Origin: Chrysomallon squamiferum
Lineage: Eukaryota > Mollusca > Gastropoda > Neomphalida > Peltospiridae
DNA: 64,000 nucleotides
NCBI GenBank assembly: GCA_012295275.1
Contig: CM022677.1
Span: 737,797-801,796 of the forward strand
Reading direction: 5' to 3'
Below are positions 12,117 to 22,532 of the stretch, piece after piece. The notes beneath the pieces were generated by a model. That model was given only the letters and a program-made list of their open reading frames with translations, searched no databases and had not been told where the DNA came from. Made by a program: the position numbers and the translations under genes. Numbering within the stretch: the stretch's first letter is position 1; every line of letters begins with the position of its first letter.

Positions 12117-12272
12117 AAGAAAAGAAAAGAAAAAGAAAGAAATAAAAAAATAAAAATAAAGCGCTGGCAGTATTCGATCTTCTTGTTCTTCTTCTACTCG
12201 AAGAAAGAAAGAAAGAAAGAGAGCGCCATGCGTGTGTGTGTGTGTCTGTGCATCTACGGTACTGTACTATAC

Positions 12273-12315
<43 letters not shown>

Positions 12316-12579
12316 TAGTAGTAGTGGTAGTAGCGGTAATGATAATAATAGAAAGGTTTCGTACTTATCATGTGTTCACGAGTCATTTTGCACGAAATTA
12401 GCATTATTGCTGTTGTTGTTGTTGGTTGTGGTGGTGGTGGTGCTGCTGCTGCTGCTGTTGTTGTTGTTGTTGTGAACAGCATTTCGTCTTTCGAGGTGAT
12501 GGACTGTAAATTGTGTCACTGTCAATAAGTTTTTTATTTTTTTATTTTTTTATTTTTTTTTTTTATTCTTAATTTTTGT

Positions 12580-12756
12580 GCCGTGTTTAAGGCGAAATTG
12601 ACATCGGTAGCGAGTTCCGAGACCCAGTTTTCTAACGTTCATCTCACCGTTGCCATGGGAACCGATCTCAGCTCAGCTCCGTTCGGCTACACTCGGGTAG
12701 GGTCGGGTCGAGGTCAGGTCGGGTTGGGTCGACTGCACTCCATTCGGCGGACGAGA
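12580..12756 (+). repeat. Subrepeat Y, copy 2
   Basis: Same as the block at 10021-10190 with a short insertion (GAGAC) after GCGAGTTCC, as also found in the inverted copy. Confidence 0.75.
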
Positions 12757-12830
12757 GAAAAATAAAAAAGCCATTTACTTACTTATTTTCTAAATGACTA
12801 AAAAAAAAAAAAAAAAAAAAAAATAAAAAG

Positions 12831-12933
12831 GAAACATTGAAATTGAAATGCATTAGTAATCGCGCCGTCGTGATGTGTCAATTCAGTTTCACATTGGAAG
12901 ACACCTTTTTCAAACCGACGCACGCACGCACGG

Positions 12934-12974
<41 letters not shown>

Positions 12975-13090
12975 ATACAATACATACATACATACATGCA
13001 TACATACTTACGCACGCAGGCACACACGCACACACACACACACACATACAATAGAATACAATACAATACAATACAATAGATACATACATA
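12831..13090 (+). repeat. Subrepeat X, copy 4, 3' end replaced
   Basis: The head GAAATTGAAATGCATTAGTA and TTTCAAACCGACGCACGCAC are present, then CA and ATAC runs. The usual tail is absent; an inverted relic of subrepeat Y follows at 13125-13208. Confidence 0.6.
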
Positions 13091-13493
13091 CATACTTACG
13101 CACACACGGTTGTACAAACATAAACACACGGTTCCCATGGCAGCGCTGAGATGAATGTGTGAAAACTGGTTCCCGGTACTCACTACCGATGACAATTTCA
13201 CCTTAAGCAGTGCACACACACACACAAAGAAAAACACACAAAAGAAAAAATACAAAAAATAAATAAATAAATAAATAAATAAACAAACAAACAAATAAAT
13301 AAATAAATAAATAAAATAAAATAAAATAAAATAAATAAAAAATAAAAGGAAAACATGAGAAAAGGAAATAGTAAAAAATAAAATAATATAACAAAATAAA
13401 ATTAAACAGAAATAATAATAAAAATAATAATAAATAAATAAATAAATTAAATAAGTACTAAATAAATGAATTTATAAATAAAAAAATAAAATA

Positions 13494-13524
<31 letters not shown>

Positions 13525-13555
13525 TTAATAATAATAATAATAATAATAACTAACC
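13091..13555. repeat. Inverted Y relic and A-rich AAAT/AAT tract
   Basis: 13125-13208 carries GGTTCCCATGGCAGC and CTACCGATGACAATTTC, the reverse complement of parts of subrepeat Y. 13250-13550 is A-rich with AAAT then AAT repeats, ending 7 bases before the LINE B coding frame resumes. Confidence 0.75.
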
Positions 13556-14104
13556 ATGGAGTGGCTCCCAGCACACGTCGGCATCATCGGCAACGAACTT
13601 GCCGACCACTACGCCAAAGAGTCACTCAGCATTAAAGACGAAGACATCTGCACAGACATACATTACGGAATAAACGAAATTGTCTCCATCGCTGCCAAAC
13701 ATTACGACAAACAATGGCAAAACGAATGGAACAACACCAAAAACAAATGGCACTTAAACATCAAACCATTCGCCAAAACACCCAAAATCACACTCGCCAA
13801 CAAACTACACAACAACAATCTCACCAAAGCCAGAATTGGTTACTCAACCAATCTAAACGCAATTCGATACAAACATAACATCACCACATCACCCAACTGC
13901 AGTTGTGGACTCTCAGAAACCATGAAACACTACTTGTTTCACTGTCCAAATTTTGCCAAGGAAAGACAAGCACTACGCAATACACTGGAGGAACTAAAAA
14001 TCGAGTTCACGCTCCAACACATCCTGGCACCAAACATGAAAGACAGACAGTTAGTCCTCGCTGCAGTAACAAATTACATTCTCAACACAAAACACAAACT
14101 TTAA
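13556..14104 (+). pseudogene. LINE B RNase H C-terminal half and CCHC tail
   Basis: An open stretch of 182 codons to TAA, beginning inside a domain. It starts MEWLPAHVGI, the last RNase H strand with the conserved His, followed by GNELADHYAKE, which has the final catalytic Asp. A 100-residue linker leads to a C-terminal zinc motif of form CxC-x7-H-x4-C (CSCGLSETMKHYLFHC), as in the tail of I/Jockey-group LINEs. The first methionine is internal, not a true start. About 30 residues of RNase H expected between this and 7980-8404 are missing. This looks like the 3' part of one LINE B interrupted by 8405-13555. The frame itself is intact. Confidence 0.85.
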
Positions 14105-14449
14105 ACTTTTTTTTTTTTAAACAGAAAAAGAAACAACAACAGCAGCCAAGAGCAGAACAACCAGGACGGCAAACAACACGGACCCGGTGATGGCTGAGAG
14201 ATTGTGCCGGAGACCACAGGGGGCGAATTGCGGCTGCGAAACATCCGTACCGACTCGTCACGATCCGATATGCTGGACACTCCCTTGTGTCCTGCAATCG
14301 TGGCGAGAACCAGTTCTTTTCCCTACCCAAAACTCTTTTCTGCGACGGACACGCCCGCTGACCTGTCAGAAAGCGTGCCCGTCGAAGACGTGCTTCACAA
14401 CAGCTTGCTCTGATTAGCACGTTAATTTTTTTCCATTCCATTCCAATTA
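14105..14449 (+). other. LINE B 3' untranslated tail / junction with LINE A
   Basis: A T-run after the stop, then AC-rich sequence and a GC-richer block (CGGAGACCACAGGGGGCG and following). It probably holds the 3' UTR of LINE B. The border with LINE A is placed at 14450 by homology with 41157 and 52681. No independent gene is visible. Confidence 0.5.
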
Positions 14450-14613
14450 TGATTCCACTTCAGTTTCGAACTTAGAACATTCGACATCAAATTTGGTAAG
14501 AAAAGGAATCCTATCCTCCCAGCACGTCATAATCACTTTCCCAGCACGAAACTTCCCCGGACGACAGTGACAACGGAAATGTATCTGACAACTCTGCGGG
14601 GAACACCATACAC

Positions 14614-14940
14614 GTGGGACTGGTAGAGACGACACGTGACCGCTCCTCCCGCCCCGACCTGTCCAATCCCCCAGACTGTAACCAAATCTTCAACTGGCCC
14701 ACAAATGTCCCAACTGGAATGACCACCATTCCGGAGTCGCTACAACAAAAAAACAAAAATAAAAAAGGAAAACCCACCCAACTGTCCAATCCCGCCAGAA
14801 CAGGTTCCAGTCAGGACATCAACCAGATTTTCAGCCCTGGACATGCTGAGCATTGCTGTTCCCCAACAGGGCTCGCACAAATCGCACAAAACTGTCAGCC
14901 AGCCCCCCTAGACCCGCTAAGTCCCCAATACCCAGGCTGA
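14614..14940 (+). pseudogene. LINE A ORF1 N-terminal region
   Basis: 108 open codons, Pro/Asn/Thr-rich and low-complexity, ending at TGA. Position between leader and zinc knuckles suggests the disordered N-terminal part of the gag-like ORF1 protein. No domain is recognised; a frame break separates it from the knuckles. Part of the following DNA (from 14967) is also present at 44447 and 55977. Confidence 0.4.
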
Positions 14941-15308
14941 GACGGGTATTTTTAATAAAAGAAACCCGCAAAACCCACAAATCCCGATACCCCCATCGGA
15001 CAGGCTTACTCGCAGGACAAAACAAGCAGCAGTAACCAACACAGAGGAGTTTCCGCTCCTCACCCTGACGCCGGGAAGACCCTGGCCAAGAGATTTCCTA
15101 TAAACAAACGTATCATCAACTGGACGGGCAAACTCCACACCTCAACAACAAAACAACACCCCACAAAAAAACACCCACTACACAACACAAAGGGTACACG
15201 CAACAGCAACAACAACCACCACAACAACAGACATCTCCTTAAGAAAACTGATAAAAATAAAATCGGGCAAAACAAATACTAGAAACGCTAAAGAAAGAAA
15301 ACCCAGAC

Positions 15309-15680
15309 GTGATGATTCAGAACATCACGATCTGGAACAACGGCTACTGGGATGTGCTTCTGTCTGCCACAACAGAAGCAGAGCACATCCTATTCCACCA
15401 GAAACAATTCAAACTGCTGGCCTTTGAGGCACACCCTATGAAATGCGCCCAGTGCCAGAGATGGGGACATAATATAAAAAAATGCAGGTCGTTGAGGGGA
15501 CACCCAACTTGTTTCAGGTGTGGTGGCAAACACCCCAAGAAAACGCCTGACAACCAGTGCCGTCAACCCATCCAATGCGCAAACTGCAACGGCCAACACC
15601 ACACACACAGCCACCTATGTGCGGCCTACAACAACGCACTGAAACACCTGGAGGCCAAAAACACACACACACAGCACTAG
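15309..15680 (+). pseudogene. LINE A ORF1 (gag-like) with three zinc knuckles
   Basis: Nucleic-acid-binding ORF1 protein, C-terminal part. Three Cys-His motifs follow in order: CAQCQRWGHNIKKC (C-x2-C-x4-H-x4-C), CFRCGGKH followed by a distant Cys, and CANCNGQH followed by a Cys. This triplet is typical of ORF1 in I/Jockey-group LINEs, where the protein coats the RNA and aids strand annealing. The 123-residue frame starts inside the protein; upstream parts are in other frames. Both downstream LINE A copies have lost this region by an internal deletion that joins about 15343 to 16272. Confidence 0.8.
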
Positions 15681-16081
15681 AACTCCTCACTCGTCAACCA
15701 CACACTCATACACACCAGCACCCAGGACAAACAATAAACAAACAGAAATGGACGGAATAATTAAGAAAGACAGCCCAGTGACAACCCTCCAGCTACTTAG
15801 GGTTATCACGGGCCTATTCCTGGACGGATCTCTAGTGTTCCCCAACCCCAACTCCAATAATAGATCGGAAGCAGACTGTGGCAGATTGTCAGAGCCTCCA
15901 GAAACACCTGAGACTTCCACTGGAGCTTGACACTATGCTCAAACAATCAATGCACTACTAACAAAACAACATCAACACCGACAACACTAAACAAGTGAAA
16001 TAAACACATCCAAAATACATGCAATCTCCAAGGCTATCAAACTCCTACACATCACACATGGGAGACAAACAAAACATTAAA
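15681..16081 (+). other. LINE A inter-ORF region
   Basis: AC-rich sequence between the knuckles and endonuclease, with short frames only (such as 15748-15930). No domain is recognised. It is absent from the two other LINE A copies. Confidence 0.5.
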
Positions 16082-16922
16082 CATAAACAAGCTAAAGGCC
16101 TAAACATCCTACAGTGGAATGCCAAAGGCCTCAAATCAAGAGGTCATGGCGACGAACTCAAACACTACATAATTAACTCTAATATACAGATAGACATAAT
16201 ATGCAAACAAGAAACCTGAGTCAACAACACACAAACACGGAAGAATCAACTCTTCAAAAACTTTAACATTCCAGGATTCTTTGGCTTCTTTCACAACACT
16301 AACTGCACCACGAGAGGAGGAGTAGCAACTTATGTCAGAAATGAACTATCCTACTCACGTATCCCACTAACCAATCACCACCTCAACATAGAGACACTTG
16401 GGATAACAATCCATGGCCAGGCTGAAGACATTAACGTTTTCAACTACTACACTCACCCAGGCAAAAATCACTACAACATAACACTAGAACACTACACTAA
16501 AAGCATTCCCTCTAAATACATCGACAACTTCATTATACTCGGGGACTTCAACAGCAGAAACCACCTATGGGGATCCTCTAGTACATGCAAACAGGAAACC
16601 ATCATCGAAAAATGTACGGATCTTAACAAACAGATATGTCTGAACGATGGCAGGTCAACCTTCCTATCAGACGTATACAACAACTGGTCATGTCTTGATA
16701 TCTCAACAGTGTCTGAAAAAATAGCCTCTAAATGTGAATGGACAGTCCTTAACAATCTCAATAGCGATCACCTACCAATACTAATCTCATACAACACTGA
16801 AAATAACTGGAAAGAGGTACCAATAAACAAACACAAATGGAACTTCGCGAAAGCCAACTGGACTGAATTTAAAAAGCAATGTCTGGAAACAGATCCCAAA
16901 CTCATTCGAAGCAATAATATTG
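16082..16922 (+). pseudogene. LINE A APE-type endonuclease
   Basis: N-terminal endonuclease of ORF2, which nicks target DNA to prime reverse transcription. Visible motifs: LNILQWNAKGL (strand 1 with the catalytic Asn), CKQET (metal-binding Glu), GGVATYVRN, GDFNSRNHLWGS (Asp and Asn of the active site) and NSDHLPI (catalytic Asp-His pair). The main defect is a TGA just after KQET (about 16217), where Trp is expected. The frame otherwise runs open to the gap. The fully preserved motif set suggests a relatively young copy. Confidence 0.85.
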
Positions 16923-17122
16923 NNNNNNNNNNNNNNNNNNNNNNNNNNNNNNNNNNNNNNNNNNNNNNNNNNNNNNNNNNNNNNNNNNNNNNNNNNNNNN
17001 NNNNNNNNNNNNNNNNNNNNNNNNNNNNNNNNNNNNNNNNNNNNNNNNNNNNNNNNNNNNNNNNNNNNNNNNNNNNNNNNNNNNNNNNNNNNNNNNNNNN
17101 NNNNNNNNNNNNNNNNNNNNNN
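16923..17122. other. Assembly gap, 200 N
   Basis: Exactly 200 N, equal in length to the second gap, so a placeholder. It joins the endonuclease of LINE A to the endonuclease of an unrelated Tx1-type LINE. At minimum the rest of LINE A and the 5' end of the second element are missing. Confidence 0.95.
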
Positions 17123-17654
17123 TAAAAGTTAATACTAAAATAGATGAAGAAGAATACAATTTTATAAATGTATATGCACCAAATAATTGAAAAAAGAATT
17201 ATATTTTTTAAAGGATTATGTAAACTTGTCAGTTATTTTTAATTATAATTTGGTTGATATTTGGCGACACAGAAATCCAGATAAAAGGCAATTTACTAGA
17301 TCTCAAATAGTTGAAAAAACTATAAAACAGTCAAGAATTGATTTATTCTTAATTTCTAGAAATTTATTACAGTTTATAAATAATGTATACATATCCTATA
17401 CCTCGGTTAGTGATCACAATTTTTTATCACTTAAAATAGATTTTTCTCATGTAGAGAGAGGTCAAGGTATTTGGATTTTTAATAATGAATTGTTGAAAGA
17501 TGAAAGTTTTTGTAAAGCTATTATTGAAGTTATTAATAATGTTTCTGAGTGTCCTTTGTTACAGACTGAACCTAGTGTTTGGTGGGACAACTTAAAATAT
17601 AAAATGAAAACATGTGCAAGAAATTTTGCAATAAAAAAAAAGAAAATCAGATAA
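17123..17654 (+). pseudogene. Tx1-type LINE endonuclease, C-terminal part
   Basis: Starts after the gap with INVYAPNN, the conserved YAPN strand of APE-type LINE endonucleases, followed by a stop. From 17187 a 155-codon frame carries KQSRIDLFLIS and TSVSDHNFLSLKI, the strand and Asp-His pair near the C-terminus of L1/Tx1 endonucleases. It then leads to the linker ahead of the RT (SVWWDNLKYKMK). The N-terminal half is in the gap. Confidence 0.8.
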
Positions 17655-17682
17655 CGAAAAATATTATAATATACAAAATGCT

Positions 17683-19369
17683 TTGAAACGAGAATATGCT
17701 AAACTAGCTGTAAATAAGCATCATGATTTGAATAACATACAAATTTTAGCAGAAAAATTTAAATTAATTGAGAGATCTAAATGTAATTTTAAGATGAAAG
17801 CTCATTGGAATCTAGATATGGATAGAAGTACCACGTTTTTTCTCAGTTTAGAAAAATCAAAACAAGAATCAAATTCTATTAAAGAACTAAAAACAGTAAA
17901 TGGATTAACAAGAAAAACGGAAGATATATTACAATATGCTTATGACTTTTATTCAAAATTATTTACACAAGAAAATGTTGATATTATTAAACAGGAAGAA
18001 ATAATACATTTAATATCAAATAAACTAAAGGAATCTGAAAGTGAAAACTGTGAGAAAGACATTACAATTGAAGAATTAACTGAAGCTTTAAAAGAAATGA
18101 ATAGAAATAAATCACCTGGTTTGGATGGTCTAACAGTTGAATTTTTAAAAATTTCTTTCATTAAGTAGTTATGTCAATTCAAAAAGAAGAAATGTCACGT
18201 ACTATGAAAAAAGGGGTAGTTAGTCCATTTTACAAGAAAAAAGCAGATAAAGAAGACCTATTAGTCTTTTAAATGTAGATTATAAAATTACTTCTAAAGT
18301 TCTTGCAGATCATCTTAAACAAGAAATGTCAACTATTAATTCATCAGAACAAAACTGTTGTGTAAAAGGAAGAGATGTTGCTGACAATATTATGTCAGTA
18401 AGAGATATTATAGATATTGTCGAGTTAAATAATACAGAAGGGTATAAAGTTAAAATAGATAAAGAGAAAGCTTTTGACACAGTATCACGTAGTTTTATTT
18501 TAAAAGTTTTGAAAAAATTCAATTTTGGTGATAATTTTATAAAGTGGATTAAAATACTATATAATAATATAAAAAGTTGTGTAAAAATTAATGGACATTT
18601 AACACTTTTTTTCAATATTACAAGAGGGGTTAGACAATATCAATGATGCTTTGTTATTGTAGCTGAACCCTTAAATAATTTAATTAAAAAAAGACAAAGC
18701 ATGAATGGAATTAGAATAACAAATGAACTTAATTCTTTATTATTTCAGCATGCAGATGATACTACAGTAACTGTCTGCGATGCTCAGTCAGTAGAAAATG
18801 TTTTTAATACAATAAATATGTATTGTAGTGCTACAGGGGCAAAAGTCAATGTAGATAAGTCAGAAGTACTTTGTCTTGGTAAAACCATGATTGAAAACTT
18901 ATCTTTTAACATTCCAATATCAATAAATGAAAACTATGTTAAAATTATAGGCATATATTTAGGACCAAATAAACCATTATGTGAAAGATTGAACTGGAAA
19001 AATAAATTAGCTAAAATGTCTAATTTAATTAACTTATGGAGTCAAAGGAAACTTACTTTACACGGAAAAGCTGAAGTATGGAATACTTTATTAACATCTA
19101 GACTGTGGTATATGATTAGCACAATAAATGTACCAAATTGGGTAGAAAATGAAATTCATAAATTATTTTGTAAATTTATGTGGGAAGGAAAAACGCATTT
19201 AATAAAATATTCATCAATAATTGGAAATAAAATGTCGGGTGGACTAAATATTCAAGATATTTCATTAAAGAAAATGGCTTTTCGTATAAAAATGTTAAAG
19301 AAATATTTTATAATAATTTTAAAAATGTGTGGAAATATACAATGTCAATATTTCTTGAAAAATATATGA
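17683..19369 (+). pseudogene. Tx1-type LINE reverse transcriptase
   Basis: The RT is spread over several frames. 17683-18168 has the linker (FFLSLEKSKQ) and first RT block (NRNKSPGLDGLTVEFLK). After shifts, RPISLLNVDYKIT starts near 18254 and runs through the catalytic-Asp strand (KIDKEKAFDTVS) and NGHLTLFFNITRGVRQ to 18646. 18701-19369 has the active-site HADDTT (Asp pair at 18755-18760), GAKVNVDKSEVLCLG and the thumb block HGKAEVWNTLL. This order is that of L1/Tx1 elements. Breaks lie near 18168, 18250 and 18646. This RT would copy the element's RNA at the nicked target. Confidence 0.85.
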
Positions 19370-19450
19370 ATATGAATCTAAATTATGACATTTTTAAAAT
19401 AGTATACAGTAAAGAAGCTTTAAAAGTTATCAATCCTCTTTTATGCTGAA

Positions 19451-20191
19451 ATGTTATCAGCTTGGGACTATGTTAATAATGGAGAACGTAATTTCCCACT
19501 TGATACAGACGAAATATTGTCTCAGCCACTTTTTCAAAATCCATTCATTAAATATAAAAACAAATTATTATTATTTAGTTCTTTTACAAAAAGTGGAATA
19601 GTCAAAGTGGCTGATATTGCATATGAAGTAATATCAGGTATTCTTCCTTTTACAGCTATTGTAGAAATTATTCATGAAAAATCTCCAGAATTATCCAAAA
19701 ACCTAATTTATATAGCTTACAATGTTATTAAGAAATCACTTCCAGATGAACGGAAAAGTTCTATTAACAGAAATGCTAAAAAAATTAACATCTAAGAAAG
19801 ATTTATTTTTGTTTCAGAATAATGAAATGATAAATGTCAGTAAATTTACAGTTAAAATAATTTATTCTATTTTAATTTTAAAAAACTTTAAAGCACCAAC
19901 TTGTGAGGAAAAATGGAATGAGCTTGGTTTTAATATATTCTGGAGACCAGTTTGGAAATGGATACACTATAGTGATAAATTTACTGAATTTATAGACTTA
20001 GATTTTAGAACAGTTCATCATATAATATATACATGTAGTAAAATATATAAATATGGCAAAATCTCATCTAGTGTGTGTCCAGTTTGAAGGATGATGAAGA
20101 TTTGTGCCATTTATTTTTGTATTGTGAAGAATTGAAGGAATTAATATCAATTTTTCATGAAATATATTTAAGAAAACAGGATTTTCTCTAG
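19451..20191 (+). pseudogene. Tx1-type LINE C-terminal domain with CCHC motif
   Basis: Two overlapping frames (19451-19795 and 19722-20087) cover the C-terminal domain, with blocks such as EEKWNELGF and FRTVHHIIYT. A Cys-His motif crosses a one-base shift near 20086: CPVC in one frame, then CHLFLYCEE in the next. It ends at TAG 20189-20191. This C-x2-C…H-x4-C motif is conserved at the end of Tx1 and related LINE proteins and is needed for nucleic-acid binding there. Confidence 0.75.
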
Positions 20192-20728
20192 AGTAATTAA
20201 AAAGATTATTAATATTTGGATGTTATCTAAAAATTGAAAATAGTACAATAGAATTTATTAATATTATTCTTTCAATTTATAGAATATCAGTGTTCAAAAG
20301 GCGTGTAATAGCTCAAATGAAAGGAACAAATATCAATATAATACATTTTTTAGAAATTATATGTATCAGTGCTTTAAAATCATTCTAAATCAATATCGTA
20401 TTCAAAACAAACTTAAATTTTTATTAACAAATATGTTAAGAACAATATTTTCCTAGAACTAAAAGATCACATACTTATTTTCATATATCCTTTGGAAAGC
20501 TACAAATAATCAATATAGATATATCATTGAAATGGATAAAAGAATTAATACTATAAAATACTGTAAATATATATGAATATTCCGAATAAATAAGTATGGG
20601 TGCATGTGAGTGTGACTGAGTGTGTGAGAGGAAACAGTTTTTATTATTGTTATTTACAGTTTTAATGTTATTTTAATTGTGTACAACTGTTGATTATAAT
20701 AATAAAGATAAAAAAAAACAAAAAAAAA
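20192..20728 (+). other. Tx1-type LINE 3' UTR and A-rich terminus
   Basis: AT-rich, about 540 bases, no coding frame. It contains GTGAGTGTGACTGAGTGTG near 20607 and AATAAAG at 20701, and ends with two A9 runs separated by C. The true end is ambiguous by up to four bases, because 5S bases 22-25 are also A. Confidence 0.8.
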
Positions 20729-20821
20729 CACCGGTTCTCGTCCGATCACCGAAGTTAAGCAACGCAGGGCTCGGACAGTACTTGGATGGGTGACCGCCTG
20801 GGAACACCGAGTGCCGTAGAC
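20729..20821 (+). rRNA. 5S rRNA, 5'-interrupted (bases 26-118)
   Basis: 93 bases identical by eye to bases 26-118 of the full 5S gene at 22911-23028. They include the A-box region (GAAGTTAAGCAACG), the C-box (GGATGGGTGACCGCCTGGGA) and the 3' end GCCGTAGAC. Bases 1-25 are replaced by the A-rich end of the Tx1-type LINE. The internal promoter is present but the transcript start is lost, so it should not make normal 5S rRNA. T-rich DNA follows from about 20827. Confidence 0.9.
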
Positions 20822-20982
20822 ATGCCTCTTTCTTTTCTTTTCTTTTCTTTCTATCTTTCTTTCTTACTTTCTTCCTTTCTTGCTTTCTTCGTTTCTTTCT
20901 TTCTTTTTTTCTTTCTTATTTTAAGAGCAACAGCAAGAGCCAATTGACATCGGTAGCGAGTGTGTGCGTGGGCGCAGGTTTT

Positions 20983-21178
20983 GGAGTGACCGTGTTGTGT
21001 ATGTCTGATTGTGTGTGTACGTATGTTTGTTATTTGAGAACGCGCCTGTGTGTGTGCGTGTGCGTGTGTGTTCGTGTGTGTGTGTGTGCGCGTGCCGGTT
21101 CGAAAAAGGTATCTTCCAACGTAAAATTGAATTCCGAGATCACGACGGCGCGACGGTGAATGTATTTTCATTACGATT
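20983..21178 (-). repeat. Subrepeat X, inverted copy
   Basis: Reverse complement of X: GGAGTGACCGTGTTGTG at the left, TG-rich core, and TGTATTTTCATTACGATTTT at the right. Confidence 0.7.
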
Positions 21179-21199
21179 TTGTTGTTGTTGTTGTTATTA

Positions 21200-21434
21200 C
21201 CTTATTGTATCCGGATTGTATTGAGATCAGATCACGGACTGTCCGAGAATATGACTGTGTGCTTGTTGTTGTTGTGTTTTACCCACAGCATGGCTCTGAT
21301 GATGGCTACCAATTCGGCCGTATACACCGAAAGGTGATTTCTGATGCGGATGAATTGTATGCATGTGGGTTTGTTTGTGTGATCTTGGGCTATGAAGGCG
21401 AATCCTACTCTCCCGTTGCCTGGGTTTTTGGATC
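21200..21434 (-). pseudogene. LINE B RNase H fragment, inverted
   Basis: Minus-strand copy of the fragment at 10686-10925, from the GGATCC next to the DGSKN codons back to the FSDS strand. It has the same junction to A-rich DNA. Passenger sequence only. Confidence 0.75.
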
Positions 21435-21535
21435 CGTTGTTTTTAATTTTTTTTCTTAATCTTTATTTCTTTATTTCTTTATTTCTTTTTATTTTAATTT
21501 TTTGTTTTAAAATTATTATTATTATTTTTTTTTTT

Positions 21536-21638
21536 GGAGTGACCGTGTTGTGTTTGTCTGATTGTTTGTGTACGTGTGTTATTTCAGCTCGCGCCTGCGT
21601 GTGTGTGTGTTTGTATGTGCGTTTGTGTCTGTGTGTGT

Positions 21639-21679
<41 letters not shown>

Positions 21680-21912
21680 TGTGTCTGTGTGTGGTTGTGT
21701 GCGTGCGTGCGTGCGTGCCTGAGTGCGTGCGTGCGTAAGTATGTATATATGTATGTATTGTATTGTATTGTATGGTATTGTATTGTGTGTGTGTGTGTGT
21801 GTGTGTGTGTTCGCGCGCGCGTGCGTGCGTCGGTTTGAAAAAGGTGTCTTCCAATGTAAAACTGAATTGCACATCACGAAGGCTCGATTATTAATGCATT
21901 TCAATTTCAATG
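21536..21912 (-). repeat. Subrepeat X, inverted, expanded TG core
   Basis: Left end GGAGTGACCGTGTTGTG, a long TG core including a TGTATTG run, and right end CATTTCAATTTCAATG. This is the reverse of the copy at 10261-10593. Confidence 0.7.
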
Positions 21913-21986
21913 TTTCCTTTTTGTTTATTATTTTTTATTTTTTAGTCATTTAGAAAATAAGTAAGTAAATGGCTTTTTTCTTTTTC

Positions 21987-22164
21987 TCTCGTCCGCCGAA
22001 TGGAGTGCAGTCGACCCAACCCGACCTGACTCGACCCGACCCTACCCGAGTGTAGCCGAACGGAGCTGAGCTGAGATCGGTTCCCATGGCAACGGTGAGA
22101 TGAACGTTAGAAAACTGGGTCTCGGAACTCGCTACCGATGCCAATTTCGCCTTAAACACTGCAC
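21987..22164 (-). repeat. Subrepeat Y, inverted
   Basis: Reverse complement of Y, from CTCGTCCGCCGAATGGAG to CGCCTTAAACACTGCAC, with the same GTCTC insertion as the copy at 12580. Confidence 0.75.
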
Positions 22165-22500
22165 AAAAATTAAGAATAAAAAAAATAAATAAAAAAATAA
22201 AAAACTTATTGACAGTGACACAATTTACAGTCCATCACCTCGAAAGACGAAATGCTGTTCACAACAACAACAACAACAGCAGCAGCAGCACCACCACCAC
22301 CACAACCAACAACAACAACAGCAATAATGCTAATTTCGTGCAAAATGACTCGTGAACACATGATAAGTACGAAACCTTTCTATTATTATCATTACCGCTA
22401 CTACTACTACTACTACTACTACTACTTATTATTATTATTAGTAGTAGTATAGTATAGTACAGTACCGTAGATGCACAGACACACACACACACGCATGGCG

Positions 22501-22532
<32 letters not shown>

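Larger units (their letters stand above)
10686..13020 (+). repeat. Composite repeat unit, copy 2 (head-to-tail)
   Basis: Second copy of the unit at 8166-10685, starting at the same RNase H point (ACGGATCCAAAAACC). It is near-identical through 11950, with length changes in the A-rich and AAT tracts. From about 13020 it diverges into other CA and ATAC repeats. The same junction, A-rich sequence joined to the RNase H fragment, is also present inverted near 21430, so the fused unit is older than this tandem pair. Confidence 0.8.
14450..16922 (+). mobile_element. LINE A (I/Jockey-group), 5' part cut by gap
   Basis: Plus-strand non-LTR retrotransposon holding a 5' leader (14450-14610), an ORF1-like region with three CCHC knuckles (15309-15680), and an APE-type endonuclease (16082-16922). 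It is cut by the 200-N gap in mid-ORF2. Its leader, gag N-terminus and endonuclease match the copies at 41157-48802 and 52681-60312. It is the only one of the three to retain the zinc knuckles and endonuclease N-terminus. The Lys/Asn/Thr-rich, AC-rich coding strand sets it apart from the AT-rich Tx1-type element across the gap. Confidence 0.85.
17123..20728 (+). mobile_element. Tx1/L1-clade LINE inserted in a 5S rRNA gene
   Basis: AT-rich plus-strand LINE with endonuclease, RT, C-terminal CCHC region, 3' UTR and A-rich end. The 3' end (AATAAAGATA, then two runs of nine A) joins directly to base 26 of a 5S rRNA sequence at 20729. Tx1 features include the IDLFLIS and SDHNFLSLKI blocks of the endonuclease, NGHLTLFFNITRGVRQ, HADDTT, and the C-terminal RKLTLHGKAEVW and LFCKFMWEGKTHLIK blocks. 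At least five frame breaks make it inactive. The 5' end lies in the gap. Some Tx1-clade LINEs are known to insert specifically into multicopy RNA genes, including 5S (described as Mutsu in fish, from memory). Confidence 0.85.
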
